Shown piece after piece: positions 28,911-39,621 of a DNA stretch of 64,000 nucleotides. How positions within the stretch are numbered: position 1 is the first letter of the stretch; each line of letters starts with the position of its first letter. Position numbers and translations under genes: made by a program. The stretch comes from Desulfogranum mediterraneum DSM 13871 (GTDB lineage: Bacteria > Desulfobacterota > Desulfobulbia > Desulfobulbales > Desulfobulbaceae), in assembly GCF_000429965.1 (NCBI RefSeq), contig NZ_KE387004.1:189526-253525 (forward strand). Direction: 5' to 3'. The notes below the pieces were generated by a model. The model searched no databases, was not told the DNA's origin, and saw nothing but the letters and a program-made list of their open reading frames with translations.

Positions 28911-29891
28911 ATGCTTGAAAATCTGGATCGCCTCAAAGTTTTTTATCATGTTGTGACCCAGGGGAGTGTGGTTGCTGCGGCAGAGGCCTTACACGTCAGT
29001 CAATCTGCCGTGAGTCAGGCCATCCGGAAGCTGGAGAGGGAGGTGGGCAGTCCGCTGTTCATCCGTCTCCATAAGCAACTCATCCCAACCGCAGCAGGCG
29101 ACGGGCTCTACCAAATCGTCCAGCCCTTTATCCTGAATGTAGGGAGCTACCTGAAAGACCTTGAGCTGGGTAAAGATCATCCTGCCGGCGAGCTTCGCCT
29201 CGGTGCCCCCCAGGAATTCGGAAAAGCCTATCTCCCGCCAACGGTGGCAGGGTTCAGGGAACAGCATCAGGCTGTAACCTTCACGCTCCAATTTGGAACT
29301 CCGGAGACGCTGTTGCCTCTGCTGCGCAAAGGACAACTTGATTTTGCCTTTGTGGACGTATTTCTCACCAAAAGCACCCATGTCGGCAGCCTCGATATGT
29401 ACCATCTTGAGCCCATTGTCGAAGAGGAGGTCATCCTGGCCTGCTCAAAACACTATTATGAACAATTCCTCCAGGCAGACCTCTCCTATACCTCTTTGTC
29501 GCAACAGAACTTCATCAGCTACAGCAAAGACCTGCAAACCGGCAGACAGTGGTTCAAGCACCACTTTTCCAAAGCCAACATCCGCCTTCGAGAGGTGCTG
29601 ACCGTAGACAGCCATGAGGCCGTCATTTCTGCCATTAAACATCATGTCGGCATGGGTGTTGTCGCCTCGCATCTTATCACCCCTGAACTTCGTAGCGGTC
29701 AGATTGTCCAGATAAAATCCTCGAGGTCAGAGATTATTAACTCGATAGCCCTTGTTCATCTCCAGGATAAGATCCCCACCTTTACAGAAAAAATCTTTGT
29801 GAGGTACCTGGTCGACACCATCAAAGAGATGATCGCTCAGGATCATCTGGGGAATGAGGGATTTGCGCCGGTGATTACCCTGACGCCTTAA
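28911..29891 (+). CDS. LysR-family transcriptional regulator
   Basis: 326 residues. The winged helix-turn-helix is at residues 1-60 (LKVFYHVVTQGSVVAAAEAL, SQSAVSQAIRKLE). The remainder is a type-2 periplasmic-binding-like effector domain (GELRLGAPQEFGKAYLPP, DFAFVDVFL). The ATG abuts an inverted repeat that probably autoregulates. Its target is either the divergent small membrane protein or the hydrolase downstream; neither suggests the effector. Confidence 0.9.
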   Translation: MLENLDRLKVFYHVVTQGSVVAAAEALHVSQSAVSQAIRKLEREVGSPLFIRLHKQLIPTAAGDGLYQIVQPFILNVGSYLKDLELGKDHPAGELRLGAPQEFGKAYLPPTVAGFREQHQAVTFTLQFGTPETLLPLLRKGQLDFAFVDVFLTKSTHVGSLDMYHLEPIVEEEVILACSKHYYEQFLQADLSYTSLSQQNFISYSKDLQTGRQWFKHHFSKANIRLREVLTVDSHEAVISAIKHHVGMGVVASHLITPELRSGQIVQIKSSRSEIINSIALVHLQDKIPTFTEKIFVRYLVDTIKEMIAQDHLGNEGFAPVITLTP

Positions 29892-29892
29892 A

Positions 29893-29939
29893 GGTACTTT
29901 GAACGCTTCGAGTTTTCGATCAAGATCAAGGCACATGGA
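29893..29939 (+). repeat. Dispersed intergenic repeat, copy D (partial)
   Basis: GGTACTTTGAACGCTTCGAG then TTTTCGATCAAGATCAAGGC matches the front of module X. It starts right after the LysR stop, as copy B starts right after the ATPase stop, and its end supplies the sequence next to the GGAGG ribosome site of the next gene. Confidence 0.6.
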
Positions 29940-29950
29940 GGAAACAACGA

Positions 29951-30919
29951 ATGTTGACAGCTCTTGGTATCCTAGGCTGGGTTCTTATTCTTCTTTTCCT
30001 TCTTTTCCTTGCAGGACCAAGGGTTGAGATCGATACCACCATCCGACCGATTACCCTGCCGGAAGACCTTGATGCCTACTTGAAGGACTCGGAAAGCGCC
30101 TTCGCGGACATCGTTCCCGGGGCCGAAAAGACGATTATCTGGGCAGGAGAAGCCGGGGTCAAGACCGCCTACTCGGTGGTGTACCTGCACGGCTTTTCCG
30201 CCTGCCGCCAGGAGTCGGCCCCCCTCTCTGAAATCGTGGCAGCAACCTTGGGGGCCAACCTTTTTTATACCCGTTTGAGCGGGCATGGACGCAGCAGCGA
30301 AGCCATGCTGGAAGGTACGGTCAACGCCTGGCTGAACGATATCTATCAGGCAGTAGAGCTTGGCCGACGCCTGGGCGAAAAAGTGATTATTATCGGGCTT
30401 TCCACGGGTGGGACCGCGGCGACCTGGCTTGCAAGCCAGGCAATGGCCGAAGAGCTCACCGGCTTTGTCCTGATTTCACCTAATTTTGCACCTGCCGATA
30501 GACGCTCCCCAATCCTTACCTGGCCATGGGGGGAACAGTTGGCTGAACTCATCATCGGACCGGAGTATAGTTGGGAACCGTGCAATCCGCGTCATCGCCG
30601 ATACTGGACCCACCGTTTTCCCACCCGAGCCCTCCTGGCCATGATGGGATTGGTTCGCCTGACCAACTCTTCACCACTGGCTTCTATTGAAAAACCGATG
30701 CTGGTTCTTTATTCACCGGCTGACCAGTTGGTCAGTGCAAAGGCGATTGAAAGGACCTTTGCACGGATCGGCTCGAAAAGAAAAAAACTCATCTCCTACA
30801 CTGATACAGCGGCACCGAATCAACATGTCTTAGCCGGCGATATCCTTGCTCCAGGTGCAACCGGGCCGCTTGCGGAAATGATCGTTGATTTCGTCTCCTC
30901 AACTGAAGAGCAGAGCTGA
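29951..30919 (+). CDS. Membrane-anchored alpha/beta hydrolase
   Basis: 322 residues. A single N-terminal helix (LGILGWVLILLFLLFLA) anchors or exports the protein. The hydrolase core has the oxyanion region YLHGFSACR, the nucleophile elbow IGLSTGGT (Ser near residue 150), the acid in SPADQLVS and the histidine in PNQHVLAGD. It resembles carboxylesterases of the thermostable Est30/lysophospholipase group. GGAGG precedes the ATG. Substrate unknown. Confidence 0.8.
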   Translation: MLTALGILGWVLILLFLLFLAGPRVEIDTTIRPITLPEDLDAYLKDSESAFADIVPGAEKTIIWAGEAGVKTAYSVVYLHGFSACRQESAPLSEIVAATLGANLFYTRLSGHGRSSEAMLEGTVNAWLNDIYQAVELGRRLGEKVIIIGLSTGGTAATWLASQAMAEELTGFVLISPNFAPADRRSPILTWPWGEQLAELIIGPEYSWEPCNPRHRRYWTHRFPTRALLAMMGLVRLTNSSPLASIEKPMLVLYSPADQLVSAKAIERTFARIGSKRKKLISYTDTAAPNQHVLAGDILAPGATGPLAEMIVDFVSSTEEQS

Positions 30920-31174
30920 TCGCCTAAGGAGCCAGACGCGAGCCCTGCCTCCCTGGCCCACGGAATGCGCTGCACCGCTGGCCAACGATCCACCTTGCCT
31001 GGCAAAATCGCCCTGGACAGCAGTCCCTGTAATCCGACCGCCTCAGCACAAATATACGATTGTGCCATTGCGGTTCTGTCCGTTGCTCTTATTTTTTTTA
31101 GGTATCAGATCAGAACAGGCGACCAGGTCCTTTGCAGGGAAAATGACCGCAACCATGAAAAGGAGGCCGGCAAT

Positions 31175-31537
31175 ATGACCACACAACACTCTTTTACAAA
31201 GTTTGAGAAGGAAGTGCTGCCCAAGTTCCGCAGAGACATGAACCTTGCCGAATCCACCGAGGATGTAAAAAAATTCTTCAGCTATGCCATGCAGGAGTTG
31301 CTCGCCCAGGTATTTTCAGGCAAGTACACCCCCAGGTATGAAGATATCTGCCTGCAGGCCGGCCAGGACGCACCCTTTCTCTTAAGTGAGGCGGTACGAC
31401 AGCTTGATGACTATCCATCGATCTGGGACAACTCTGATCTGGAAGAGATCATCCTACGCTTTGCCAACATGGCCAGCCATCGCTATCATCACCTGGCAAA
31501 GAAACCGGAGAAGACCGAATCAAAGATCAGGATGTAG
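31175..31537 (+). CDS. Conserved hypothetical protein
   Basis: 120 residues, soluble and mostly helical (EKEVLPKFRRDMNLAESTED, VKKFFSYAMQELLAQVFSGK). No motif I recognise. AGGAGG at 31161-31166 gives the start at 31175; the longer open frame upstream lacks a ribosome site. It is monocistronic. Confidence 0.7.
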   Translation: MTTQHSFTKFEKEVLPKFRRDMNLAESTEDVKKFFSYAMQELLAQVFSGKYTPRYEDICLQAGQDAPFLLSEAVRQLDDYPSIWDNSDLEEIILRFANMASHRYHHLAKKPEKTESKIRM

Positions 31538-31664
31538 TCGCTCTGCAGCCTGCAGGTCCCTCTGTTGAAAAGTGTTGAACGGAAAAGGCAGATTTTCCTG
31601 CAGGCTCTCCCCCCCCCTTATCGCAACCAAGCGCAACCAAGCAGTCGATGATCCGGGCCCTGCC

Positions 31665-32444
31665 TTACCTCTCAGCGCCAGGAGGATCCCTCCTTTCCGG
31701 GATGAAGCTATTAATGAGATCAAGCGGCAGCGGGAAAATAATGGTGGTTGCGTTTTCATTGGAGATGTCGTTGAGGGTCTGCAGGTATCGAAGCTGCAAG
31801 GCCTGCGGATTTTGCGAGATAACCTTGGCCGCGGCCAGTAATTTCTCCGAGGCCTGCAGTTCCCCCTGGGCATGGATGACCTTGGCCCGTCGTTCCCGCT
31901 CTGCCTCTGCCTGTTTGGCAATGGCCCGCACCATGTTCTCATTGAGGTCAACATGTTTGATCTCGACGTTGGTGACCTTGATCCCCCAGGCATCGGACTG
32001 TTGATCAATGATCTCCTGCAGGTCGGCATTCATCCGTTCACGTTCCGTCAACATTTCGTCCAATTCATGTTGGCCCAGCACCGAGCGCAGGGTGGTCTGG
32101 GCCAGCTGGCTGGTGGCCTTGTAATAATCCTCGACCTGGATAATGGCCTTTTCCGGTTCAACGACCCGAAAGTAGAGCACGGCATTCACCTGCACGGTGA
32201 CATTATCTCTGGAGATCACATCCTGACTGGGCACATCCATTGTGATCACCCGCAGATCAACCCGTACGGCCTGCTGGATACCGGGCAGGACGATCCGCAG
32301 TCCCGGCTTCTTTACCACCTGAAAGCGTCCCAGGAAAAAGACGACCAGCCGTTGGTATTCCGGAACAATTTTAAGAGAAAGAAAGAGAAAACCAAGGATC
32401 AGCATAACAGAGAACAGATAGGGTGTTGCATAGGCGGGAATCAT
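31665..32444 (-). CDS. Slipin (stomatin/prohibitin-like membrane protein)
   Basis: 259 residues. A short N-terminal membrane hairpin ([16 protein letters not shown]) precedes the SPFH domain: [33 protein letters not shown] and the stomatin block [16 protein letters not shown]. Slipins assemble in membrane microdomains and are substrates or partners of the NfeD protease. GGAGGAG precedes the ATG, which overlaps the nfeD stop (ATGA). Confidence 0.92.
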   Translation of the reverse strand: MIPAYATPYLFSVMLILGFLFLSLKIVPEYQRLVVFFLGRFQVVKKPGLRIVLPGIQQAVRVDLRVITMDVPSQDVISRDNVTVQVNAVLYFRVVEPEKAIIQVEDYYKATSQLAQTTLRSVLGQHELDEMLTERERMNADLQEIIDQQSDAWGIKVTNVEIKHVDLNENMVRAIAKQAEAERERRAKVIHAQGELQASEKLLAAAKVISQNPQALQLRYLQTLNDISNENATTIIFPLPLDLINSFIPERRDPPGAER

Positions 32445-33850
32445 ATCGTCTCCTCCTCTACCATTTTGACCTCTAACAGCAGCCCGTCCTGGGCGACGAC
32501 CAGGACCTTCTGCCCCTTCTTCAACGGGGTCGAAGAGGCGGCGCTCCAGGACTCGCCCCTGATCCATATCCGCCCCTCACCGCTAAAATCCATCATCACC
32601 TGGCCGATACTGCCAACCATCTCCTCCTTGCCTGTTCGCACCTTTTTCCTGCTGATAGCAAGAACCCGCCCCAGGACCCAGAGGGTACCGCCCAGAGAGG
32701 CCAGGGCGATGGTGGAGATCAGGACCAGAGAGATGCGCATCCCCTCTTCATCCATCAGGATAATGGAGCCGACCACAAAGGCGACCGTACCGCCGATCCC
32801 CAGCGCACCGAAACTCGGGGCAAAGGCCTCTGCAACCATGAAGGATATGCCGAGCACGATCAGGCCAAGCCCGGCGTAATTGATGGGTAGGATCTGAAAG
32901 GTATAGAGTGCCAGCAGCAGGCAGATGCCCCCCACTACCCCGGGCAGAACAAAACCGGGGTTGGCCAGTTCGTATATCAGGCCATAGATACCGAGCAGCA
33001 GCAGGATATAGGCAACATTGGGATCTGTGAGCACGGCCAGAACTTTGGTGCGCCAGTCAGGGGGGTAGGCCACAATCTGCAGCTCACTGGTGGAGAGGGT
33101 GACCCTCGCCCCCCCTTCCATGGTCACCACTCGGCCATGGGCCTGCTCGAGCAGTTCTTCCCGGCTTGTGGCCACCAGGTCGATGACCCCCATGGCCAGG
33201 GCCTCTTGGGCGGTCAGGCTCACCGCCTCACGCACGGCCTGCTCTGCCCACTCGACGTTTCGGCCATGCCTGAGAGCCAAGGCCCGGATATAGGCCACGG
33301 CATCGTTGACCATCTTGCGCTGGAGCGTATCTTTGGGGACCGTCTCCTGTTCCTGCTCCTGCTCTTTATCTGACCCGGGCTCCTCTTCCGGCATACCCGG
33401 CAGGCCGCCGACGCGAATGGGGGTCGCTGCACCGAGGTTGGTGGTGGGCGCCATCACGGCGAGGTGACTGGCATAGAGGATATAGGTACCTGCACTTGCC
33501 GCCCGTGAACCACCGGGAGCTATGTAGGTGATGACCGGAATCGGGGAGTTGAGAATCTGCTTGATGATCAGACGCATGGAATGGTCAAAACCACCGGGGG
33601 TATCCAGCTGGAGGATGACCAGCTCAGCCTTGGCCTCTTGGGCCTTGCTGAGGGACTGCTCGAAATAATCGGCAACCGCCGGAGCAATGGCACCCCTGAC
33701 CTCGACCAGAACAGCCGTCCCTGGGCTGCTGTCAGCAAGAACAGGGTGGCCGAAAATAAGTATAGAGAACAGCACGAACAGGAAGATGGAGCGATTGCAG
33801 GGGCCGGGTTGACCCGAATTTTGGAGAGGAAGGTCTTGACCGGTGTGCAC
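32441..33850 (-). CDS. NfeD-type membrane-bound serine protease
   Basis: 469 residues. A signal sequence ([14 protein letters not shown]) precedes a ClpP-like protease domain with the nucleophile in [12 protein letters not shown] and the catalytic lysine in LQRKMVNDA. Four to five membrane helices (about 270-390) and a C-terminal OB-fold ([19 protein letters not shown]) follow. This is the long NfeD1b class, which cleaves the C-terminus of its slipin partner, here encoded directly downstream. Translation begins at GTG (33850), supported by GGAGG seven bases upstream. An acidic Glu/Gln-rich loop (DKEQEQEQE) lies between nucleophile and lysine. Confidence 0.9.
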   Translation of the reverse strand: MHTGQDLPLQNSGQPGPCNRSIFLFVLFSILIFGHPVLADSSPGTAVLVEVRGAIAPAVADYFEQSLSKAQEAKAELVILQLDTPGGFDHSMRLIIKQILNSPIPVITYIAPGGSRAASAGTYILYASHLAVMAPTTNLGAATPIRVGGLPGMPEEEPGSDKEQEQEQETVPKDTLQRKMVNDAVAYIRALALRHGRNVEWAEQAVREAVSLTAQEALAMGVIDLVATSREELLEQAHGRVVTMEGGARVTLSTSELQIVAYPPDWRTKVLAVLTDPNVAYILLLLGIYGLIYELANPGFVLPGVVGGICLLLALYTFQILPINYAGLGLIVLGISFMVAEAFAPSFGALGIGGTVAFVVGSIILMDEEGMRISLVLISTIALASLGGTLWVLGRVLAISRKKVRTGKEEMVGSIGQVMMDFSGEGRIWIRGESWSAASSTPLKKGQKVLVVAQDGLLLEVKMVEEETI

Positions 33851-34110
33851 GTATCGCCCTCCGTTCAGCTACCGAGACAGCTCTCTGGAGGCCCATACCC
33901 TTTTCTGTCTTCTCTGGCATCATCCCTGCCCCTTCCATCCCAGGGGCTTTACCACCAAGAGATACCGGAATACTATCGAGATATCGGCCAATCCCGGAGC
34001 TGCTCAACTGAGTCTTCTTGTTCCATCCATCAGAGATGTACTGTAGTAGCAACTATAAGCATCCGGAGCTTAATTTCCACAGATTAGGGAAGCGCCCGGC
34101 CGGGTTGCCA

Positions 34111-35289
34111 TCAATTCACCGCCTTTGCCCTGCGCAGAAAACCGGTGCAGCCGAACCAGAGCAAGAGGGCGGTCAGCACCGGGACCACGCTCATCAGGCT
34201 CAGGGTCAACAGTTTATCTCCCCAGTCCAGGGAAAAGAGCCACATGGCCAGGGAACCGGTGATGAAAAAGGCAAAGACCATGAAGGAGGAGGCAGCCCCT
34301 GCATCCTGATCGATCTGTTCCAGGATAAGGTTACTGCCCCCTGGGCGGCAGAACGAGAAGCAGAAGGTCACAAAAAACATGGGCAGGGTCAGGCGCCAGG
34401 GCATGGGAATGGCCGAGCAGAGGAGAAACAGGGCAGAGCAGAACATCCCGCAAAAGGCAAAGGGCAGCAGCCGCTGGGTGGAATAGAGGCGGGCCAGCCG
34501 GGAAAAGGTCAGGGGTGCCAGGATAAAGGCCATGGCATTGAAGGCGAAGAAGTAGCCGAATTGCCGTTCATCATAGCCCAGCCGGGTGATATAGAGGTCC
34601 GAGGAACCGGCGATAAAGGCAAACACCGGGATATCGATGATGGAGAGGATACAGACCAGGACCATATAACGACCGTTCATCAACAGCCTGAGGTAGCTGA
34701 CAAAGGATTGCAGCACCCGGGCCTGATTCTTCTCCCGGAGTGGTTCCTCCATCCGCCAGACCCCAGCCAGGGCAATCAGGGCCATGACCACCTGGAGCAG
34801 AAATACCCAGCGCCAGGAAAAGAGGGCGATCATCCAGCCGCCGATAACCGGGGCTATCACCGGAGCAGCCGCGACAATCACCCCGATCTGAATAAAGACC
34901 CGCTGTCTGGCCACCCCGCCATAGAGATCCTTGCTGATGGCAAAGACGATGGCCGAGGCAGCGGCGGCCCCAGCCCCCTGGAGTGCCCTGGCAAGGATCA
35001 TCACCTCCACCCCCTGGGAGGCCGCGCAGGCCAGGCAGGCCACGATGTAGACCAGGATCCCGGCCAGCAGCGGCGGTCTGCGTCCATACTTATCCGAGAG
35101 CGGCCCATAGACCAGGAGAAAACCGCAGTAGGTGATAAAGAAGGCGACCAGGGTCAGATTGACCATCACCAGGGGCTGGTTCCACTGCTCCATGAGCAGG
35201 GGAATGGCAGCCAGGTACATATCCGTTGACAGCGGGGGGAAGGCGGCCAACAGGGAGAGCAACAGAATCTGGGGGGAAATATGTTTCAA
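34111..35289 (-). CDS. Bcr/CflA-type multidrug MFS exporter
   Basis: 392 residues with 12 predicted helices. The Bcr/CflA pattern is visible at the start (LSTDMYLAAIP), the loop-2 motif GPLSDKYGRRP and RALQGAGAAA. It should export drugs or amino-acid-like compounds with protons. The start codon is TTG (35289), with GAGG seven bases before it. The gene lies upstream of nifB on the same strand, but the 300-bp distances on both sides suggest it is separate. Confidence 0.88.
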   Translation of the reverse strand: MKHISPQILLLSLLAAFPPLSTDMYLAAIPLLMEQWNQPLVMVNLTLVAFFITYCGFLLVYGPLSDKYGRRPPLLAGILVYIVACLACAASQGVEVMILARALQGAGAAAASAIVFAISKDLYGGVARQRVFIQIGVIVAAAPVIAPVIGGWMIALFSWRWVFLLQVVMALIALAGVWRMEEPLREKNQARVLQSFVSYLRLLMNGRYMVLVCILSIIDIPVFAFIAGSSDLYITRLGYDERQFGYFFAFNAMAFILAPLTFSRLARLYSTQRLLPFAFCGMFCSALFLLCSAIPMPWRLTLPMFFVTFCFSFCRPGGSNLILEQIDQDAGAASSFMVFAFFITGSLAMWLFSLDWGDKLLTLSLMSVVPVLTALLLWFGCTGFLRRAKAVN

Positions 35290-35603
35290 AAAAATACCTC
35301 AAGGGGCTGTGACGCGAACAGATGGTGCCCCCGCTACAGGCACAGAACAGGAGTAATATCGCAAACAGAATCAAGAGGGCAGAGCGGGGGTCACCGTTGA
35401 GCTCACCAGCCAAGCACGCTCTGCCCGGTATAGGTGCCGCCGGAGTATACCCCGCTCCCACCACCAGGTCATGAAAAATCAGACGCCAGGCAGCACCCCC
35501 CGGTTGAAGCCACACTTTTTCCGGCCAGGCTGCGTACAGGCCAGTCATCCCACGGCTGGGCTCAGCCTGCCCCAGTTGACCGATGTCACACAATCACAAG
35601 GGC
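35290..35603. other. Intergenic region downstream of nifB
   Basis: About 310 bp between the nifB end and the MFS start. No gene or T-tailed terminator was seen. Confidence 0.4.
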
Positions 35604-36881
35604 TCAGCCACAACCTCCACCGCCGCCGACACAGCTCCCTTCGCTGCAGGGATTGCGCCTTCCCTTAAGACGGCTGGTATCCTTATGGTGATAGATCGAC
35701 TCCAGCCCCTCTTCAATAAAGCCCGAGGCCTCCACAGCTTTAATCCCGCTGGCGCTCAAGACGGCAGACGGCGTCTCGCCCACCCCGCTGACCAGGACGG
35801 CACGGCAGTCGCCGAGAATACGGGCAAGCTGATGCCAGCGCTTGATGCCGCCACTGGCCTCAGCTGCCGGGCGCTCTTCGAGCTGACGATAGCCCTCTGC
35901 TGTAGCCTCCCAGACCTGAAAGCTCCGGGCCTCGCCAAGATGCTGATTGACCAGGACACCTTCAAGGCTGGCCACCGCCACATAGGGGCGCTGGACGGCA
36001 GACATGGGCTTGAGCGCGGAGCAGGCCGAGAGACAACTTCTGAACTCAGCGGTTCTATCCTCATCCAAGAGGCCCACGGCGTCTGCGCGACAACGGGTGC
36101 AGTGGCGCATCTGGGGGAGATACTGCTCTGCCATGGTGCGAATCTCCTCCATGGTCTCGGCAGCAGGCTGGCCCAGATGACCAAAGGGGGTGTTGATGTT
36201 GGGAAACATGGCAATACAGTTGAAGAGGTCCACCCCCAAGCCCTGCATGGTACGGGCAATCTCTTCCAGGTGGTGATCGTTGACTCCGGGAATGACGATG
36301 CAGTTCACCTTTACTGTGATCTGATGTTCCTTTAACCGCCTGATCGCTGTCAGCTGTCTTGAGAGGAGCAGTTCCGCTGCCTGCAGACCATGATAGACCA
36401 CCTTGCCGTCCTTGACCCAGGAGTAGATCTCCCTGCCCACCTCCGGATCAACCGCACAGACCGTGATGGTTACATGGGAGACCTCAACCTCGGCCAGTTC
36501 CTCGATATATGGGCCGATATTCAACCCGTTGGAGGAGAGGCAGAGCAACTGCTCCGGGTGGATCTTCTTGATAAGCCGCATGGTCGCCAGGGTCTCTTCA
36601 GGATTGGCAAAGGGATCTCCGGGACCGGCAATCCCGGTCACCGTTATCCGCGGCTCTTTTTCCAGCACCCGCTGCATATAGACCCCGGCCTGTTCCGGAG
36701 AGAGCACCTGACTGGTGACCCCGGGACGCGATTCATTGACACAGTCATACTTACGATCACAGAAGTTACACTTGATATTACACTTGGGTGCAACCGGCAA
36801 ATGGACCCGGCCAAACATCCCCTTGGCTTCAGCGTTGAAACAGGGATGCCGGAGATAGTCTTTGGATCTTGAATTGTTCAT
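35604..36881 (-). CDS. nifB: Nitrogenase FeMo-cofactor biosynthesis protein NifB
   Basis: 425 residues. NifB builds the 8Fe-9S-C core (NifB-co) of the nitrogenase cofactor. The radical SAM motif CNIKCNFC is at residues 34-41, preceded by HPCFNAEAKGMFGRVHLPVAP, with GIAGPGDP near residue 84 for SAM binding and CTRC further on. A NifX/NafY-like cluster-binding domain occupies about 300-405 (RPYVAVASLEGVLVNQHLGE). The tail is Cys- and Gly-rich (CSEGSCVGGGGGCG). It is the last gene of nifE-nifN-nifB, 32 bp after nifN. A paralogue without the cluster cysteines lies at 42.7-43.9 kb. Confidence 0.97.
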   Translation of the reverse strand: MNNSRSKDYLRHPCFNAEAKGMFGRVHLPVAPKCNIKCNFCDRKYDCVNESRPGVTSQVLSPEQAGVYMQRVLEKEPRITVTGIAGPGDPFANPEETLATMRLIKKIHPEQLLCLSSNGLNIGPYIEELAEVEVSHVTITVCAVDPEVGREIYSWVKDGKVVYHGLQAAELLLSRQLTAIRRLKEHQITVKVNCIVIPGVNDHHLEEIARTMQGLGVDLFNCIAMFPNINTPFGHLGQPAAETMEEIRTMAEQYLPQMRHCTRCRADAVGLLDEDRTAEFRSCLSACSALKPMSAVQRPYVAVASLEGVLVNQHLGEARSFQVWEATAEGYRQLEERPAAEASGGIKRWHQLARILGDCRAVLVSGVGETPSAVLSASGIKAVEASGFIEEGLESIYHHKDTSRLKGRRNPCSEGSCVGGGGGCG

Positions 36882-36913
36882 ATTCCCTCCTTTACGGATA
36901 ACCGCCTTGCGGC

Positions 36914-38266
36914 CTACATATAGCTATAGCCAACCGCTGAATCACCTTGTTTCTTGGCAATAAGAGCATTGGTGATGGTATCAAAAAGCAGCTGTGCACC
37001 GTGATATCCCAGGTGGAGAATCCGCTGACCGCCAACCCGGTCATGGATGGGAAAACCAACCCGGATAAGAGGAATATCCATCCTCCGGGCAAAGGCGTAG
37101 CCCTTGGAGTGGCCAACCACCAGGTCCACCTCCAACTCCTGGGCAAGCTGCTCAATATCAAAAAAATCAACATCCTCCCTGACCAGAGGCAACCCGCAGT
37201 CGATCCCCTCCAGGGCAGCGTTCACCCCCTGCTCAAATTTGCCGCTATGACCGCCTGAGGCGCAGAGCACCGGCCTGATACCAATCTCTGCGAGAAAGGA
37301 GGTCAACCCTACCACCAGGTCTTCTTCTCCAAAAACCACCGCTCGCTTGCCAGAGATATATTTATGGCCATCCACCATGGCATCGATCAAACGCCCCCGT
37401 GCCGAGCTATACCTCTCAGCAACAGGATTGCCGCTGAGGGTGACCAGCAACTCAACAAAGGCATCGGTGGCTCGAATGCCGATGGGCAGAGCGGTCCTAT
37501 GCAGTCTGGTCTGGTACCTTTGCTCAAGGAGCGTGCCCGCCGAATGATCGGGCAGGGTAGCCCCAAGCTCAATGGTGGCCCGGGCGCCACCCATGGTACG
37601 GATCGCAGCCAGGGGCGTACCGCCCTCGGGAATCAGGGGGTAATCATTTAAGGCCTGACCATCCAAGCTTGCGGAATAGTCGGGCAGGATCGTGGTCTTC
37701 AGCTCAAAATCCTGGCAGACTTCCTGCAAATAGCGAATATCAGCCGTAGAGATAAAACCGCTCAAGAGATTGATGGCGTCATGTTTGACCGCCGGTCTGG
37801 TCAACTGGTCCACAAGCGCTGTGGTTGCCGCATGGAACCCTTCCATATGGGTCCCGGTATAGCTTGGGGTGGAGACATGGACCACCTGGGGTGCGTCTTC
37901 TCCGCCAAACTCCGCCTGATAGGCATCAAGAATCATGGGCACATTATCGCCGATGGTTTCCGTCAGGCAGGTGGTGGCAACACCGATAATCTGGGGCGCA
38001 TATTTGGCGGTCACATTTTTTAAACCCAGCTTCAGATTGGCAGCCCCGCCATAGATGGCATGCTTCTCACCCAGGGAGGAGGAGGCGATGTCAATGGGTT
38101 CGTTGAAATGGCTGATAATGTAGCGCCGCATATAGGTCGCACATCCCTGGGAGCCATGGAGAAAGGGGACGCAGCCTTCAACCCCCCGAAAGGCCAAAGA
38201 GGCCCCCAGGGGCTTACAGAGTTTGCAGGCATTGGTCGTTGAAGTAAAGTTGGCCGTCTTGGTCAT
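36914..38266 (-). CDS. nifN: Nitrogenase FeMo-cofactor scaffold subunit NifN
   Basis: 450 residues, homologous to NifK. Early cysteines are in NACKLCKPLGA and HGSQGCATY, with ATTCLTETIGDN as in the beta-type subunits. With NifE it forms the scaffold on which NifB-co matures to FeMo-co. AGGAGG precedes the ATG at 38266, which overlaps the nifE stop (ATGA), so NifE and NifN are made in equal amounts. It is a separate NifN, not the NifN-NifB fusion of Desulfovibrio relatives. Confidence 0.95.
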   Translation of the reverse strand: MTKTANFTSTTNACKLCKPLGASLAFRGVEGCVPFLHGSQGCATYMRRYIISHFNEPIDIASSSLGEKHAIYGGAANLKLGLKNVTAKYAPQIIGVATTCLTETIGDNVPMILDAYQAEFGGEDAPQVVHVSTPSYTGTHMEGFHAATTALVDQLTRPAVKHDAINLLSGFISTADIRYLQEVCQDFELKTTILPDYSASLDGQALNDYPLIPEGGTPLAAIRTMGGARATIELGATLPDHSAGTLLEQRYQTRLHRTALPIGIRATDAFVELLVTLSGNPVAERYSSARGRLIDAMVDGHKYISGKRAVVFGEEDLVVGLTSFLAEIGIRPVLCASGGHSGKFEQGVNAALEGIDCGLPLVREDVDFFDIEQLAQELEVDLVVGHSKGYAFARRMDIPLIRVGFPIHDRVGGQRILHLGYHGAQLLFDTITNALIAKKQGDSAVGYSYM

Positions 38267-39621
38267 GAGGCACCCTCCTCTGCTCTGCGGGGAACAAATT
38301 GCCACACCGGGCTCATCACCGAGGCGTAGACCTCCCGGGCAAAGTTGAGCATCCCCTGAAATCCGGCAAGCATCTCCTTGCGTTCATGGTTGTGATCACA
38401 GAAGGCCACCCCGAGTTTATAGGCTATGGGCCGCTCCTTGACCCCACCGACAAAGAGGTCCACCTCCTTTTCGCGGATAAAGGAGACCAACTCCAGGGGA
38501 TTGGCATCGTCGACAATGATGGTGCCATCATCGGTGATCTCGGCAAGTTCCTCATAATCCCGGGTGGTCCCGGTCTGGGAACCAACCATGACCACATCCA
38601 TTCCAATGAGCCTAAAGGCCTTGACCAGGGAAAAGGCCTTAAAGGCACCCCCCACATAGATGGCCGCCTTTTTGCCCCTCAACTCCTCCTGGTAGCGGCC
38701 CAATTCCGGCAACAGGCTCTCCAGCTCTGCCTTGACCAAGGCAGCAGCCTTTTCAAGCAGAAGCGGCTCTCCAAAATGACGGGCCACGCTGTAGAGGGCC
38801 TCGGCCATGTCCTCAACTCCGAAATAGGAGACCCGCAGGCAAGGAATCTGGTAACGCTCCTCCATCATCGTGGCCAGTTCCATGGTCGCGCCCGAGCACT
38901 GGACCACATTCAGCGCCGCCCCGTGGGCGCGCTGGATATCCGCCACCCGCCCGTCACCGGTGATGTTGGCCACCACCTCTATGCCGATTCGCGCAAAATA
39001 GTCGCGGATCAGCCAGATCTCACCCGCCAGGTTAAAATCACCGAGAATATTGATCGAATACCTGGAGATGCCGCTGATATCCCCACTGCCCACCAAGCGA
39101 GCCATGGCATTACAGGCAGCCTCATATCCTGCTCGCTTATTCCCCTTGAACCCCTCGGACTGCACCGGCAGCACGGGTATCCCTTTATCCCGACTTATTT
39201 TGCTGCAGACCGCCTCCAGATCATCGCCGATCAGGCCGACAATACAGGTGGAGTAGACAAAGGCCGCCTTAGGGGCATGACGATCAATCAATTCCTCCAG
39301 GGCCGCAGCCAGTTTGGGTTCACCGCCAAAGATCACATCCATCTCCTGGAGGTCCGTGGAGAAGGAGAGGCGGTGAATTTCAGGACCAGAGGAGAGGGCC
39401 CCGCGAATATCCCAGGTATAGACGGCGCAGCCAATGGGGCCATGCACCAGGTGCAGGGCATCGGCGATGGGGTAGAGTACCACCCGGGAGCCGCAGAAGA
39501 CGCAGGCCCGTTGACTCACCGCTCCAGCCAGGCTGGCTGTATTACAATCAATCTCAATGGGCAGCTTTCCCTTGCGGTGAATCTGCCGCTCTCGACTATC
39601 CAGTAGGCTTGCACTCTTCAT
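38263..39621 (-). CDS. nifE: Nitrogenase FeMo-cofactor scaffold subunit NifE
   Basis: 452 residues, homologous to NifD. Cluster-site cysteines are seen in RACVFCGSRVVL, HGPIGCAVYTW and YSTCIVGLIGDD. It forms the NifEN scaffold with NifN. The ATG at 39621 follows GGATGGAAA, and the frame upstream of it has no family similarity. It is the first gene of the operon; a sigma-54 promoter stands about 160 bp upstream. Confidence 0.95.
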   Translation of the reverse strand: MKSASLLDSRERQIHRKGKLPIEIDCNTASLAGAVSQRACVFCGSRVVLYPIADALHLVHGPIGCAVYTWDIRGALSSGPEIHRLSFSTDLQEMDVIFGGEPKLAAALEELIDRHAPKAAFVYSTCIVGLIGDDLEAVCSKISRDKGIPVLPVQSEGFKGNKRAGYEAACNAMARLVGSGDISGISRYSINILGDFNLAGEIWLIRDYFARIGIEVVANITGDGRVADIQRAHGAALNVVQCSGATMELATMMEERYQIPCLRVSYFGVEDMAEALYSVARHFGEPLLLEKAAALVKAELESLLPELGRYQEELRGKKAAIYVGGAFKAFSLVKAFRLIGMDVVMVGSQTGTTRDYEELAEITDDGTIIVDDANPLELVSFIREKEVDLFVGGVKERPIAYKLGVAFCDHNHERKEMLAGFQGMLNFAREVYASVMSPVWQFVPRRAEEGAS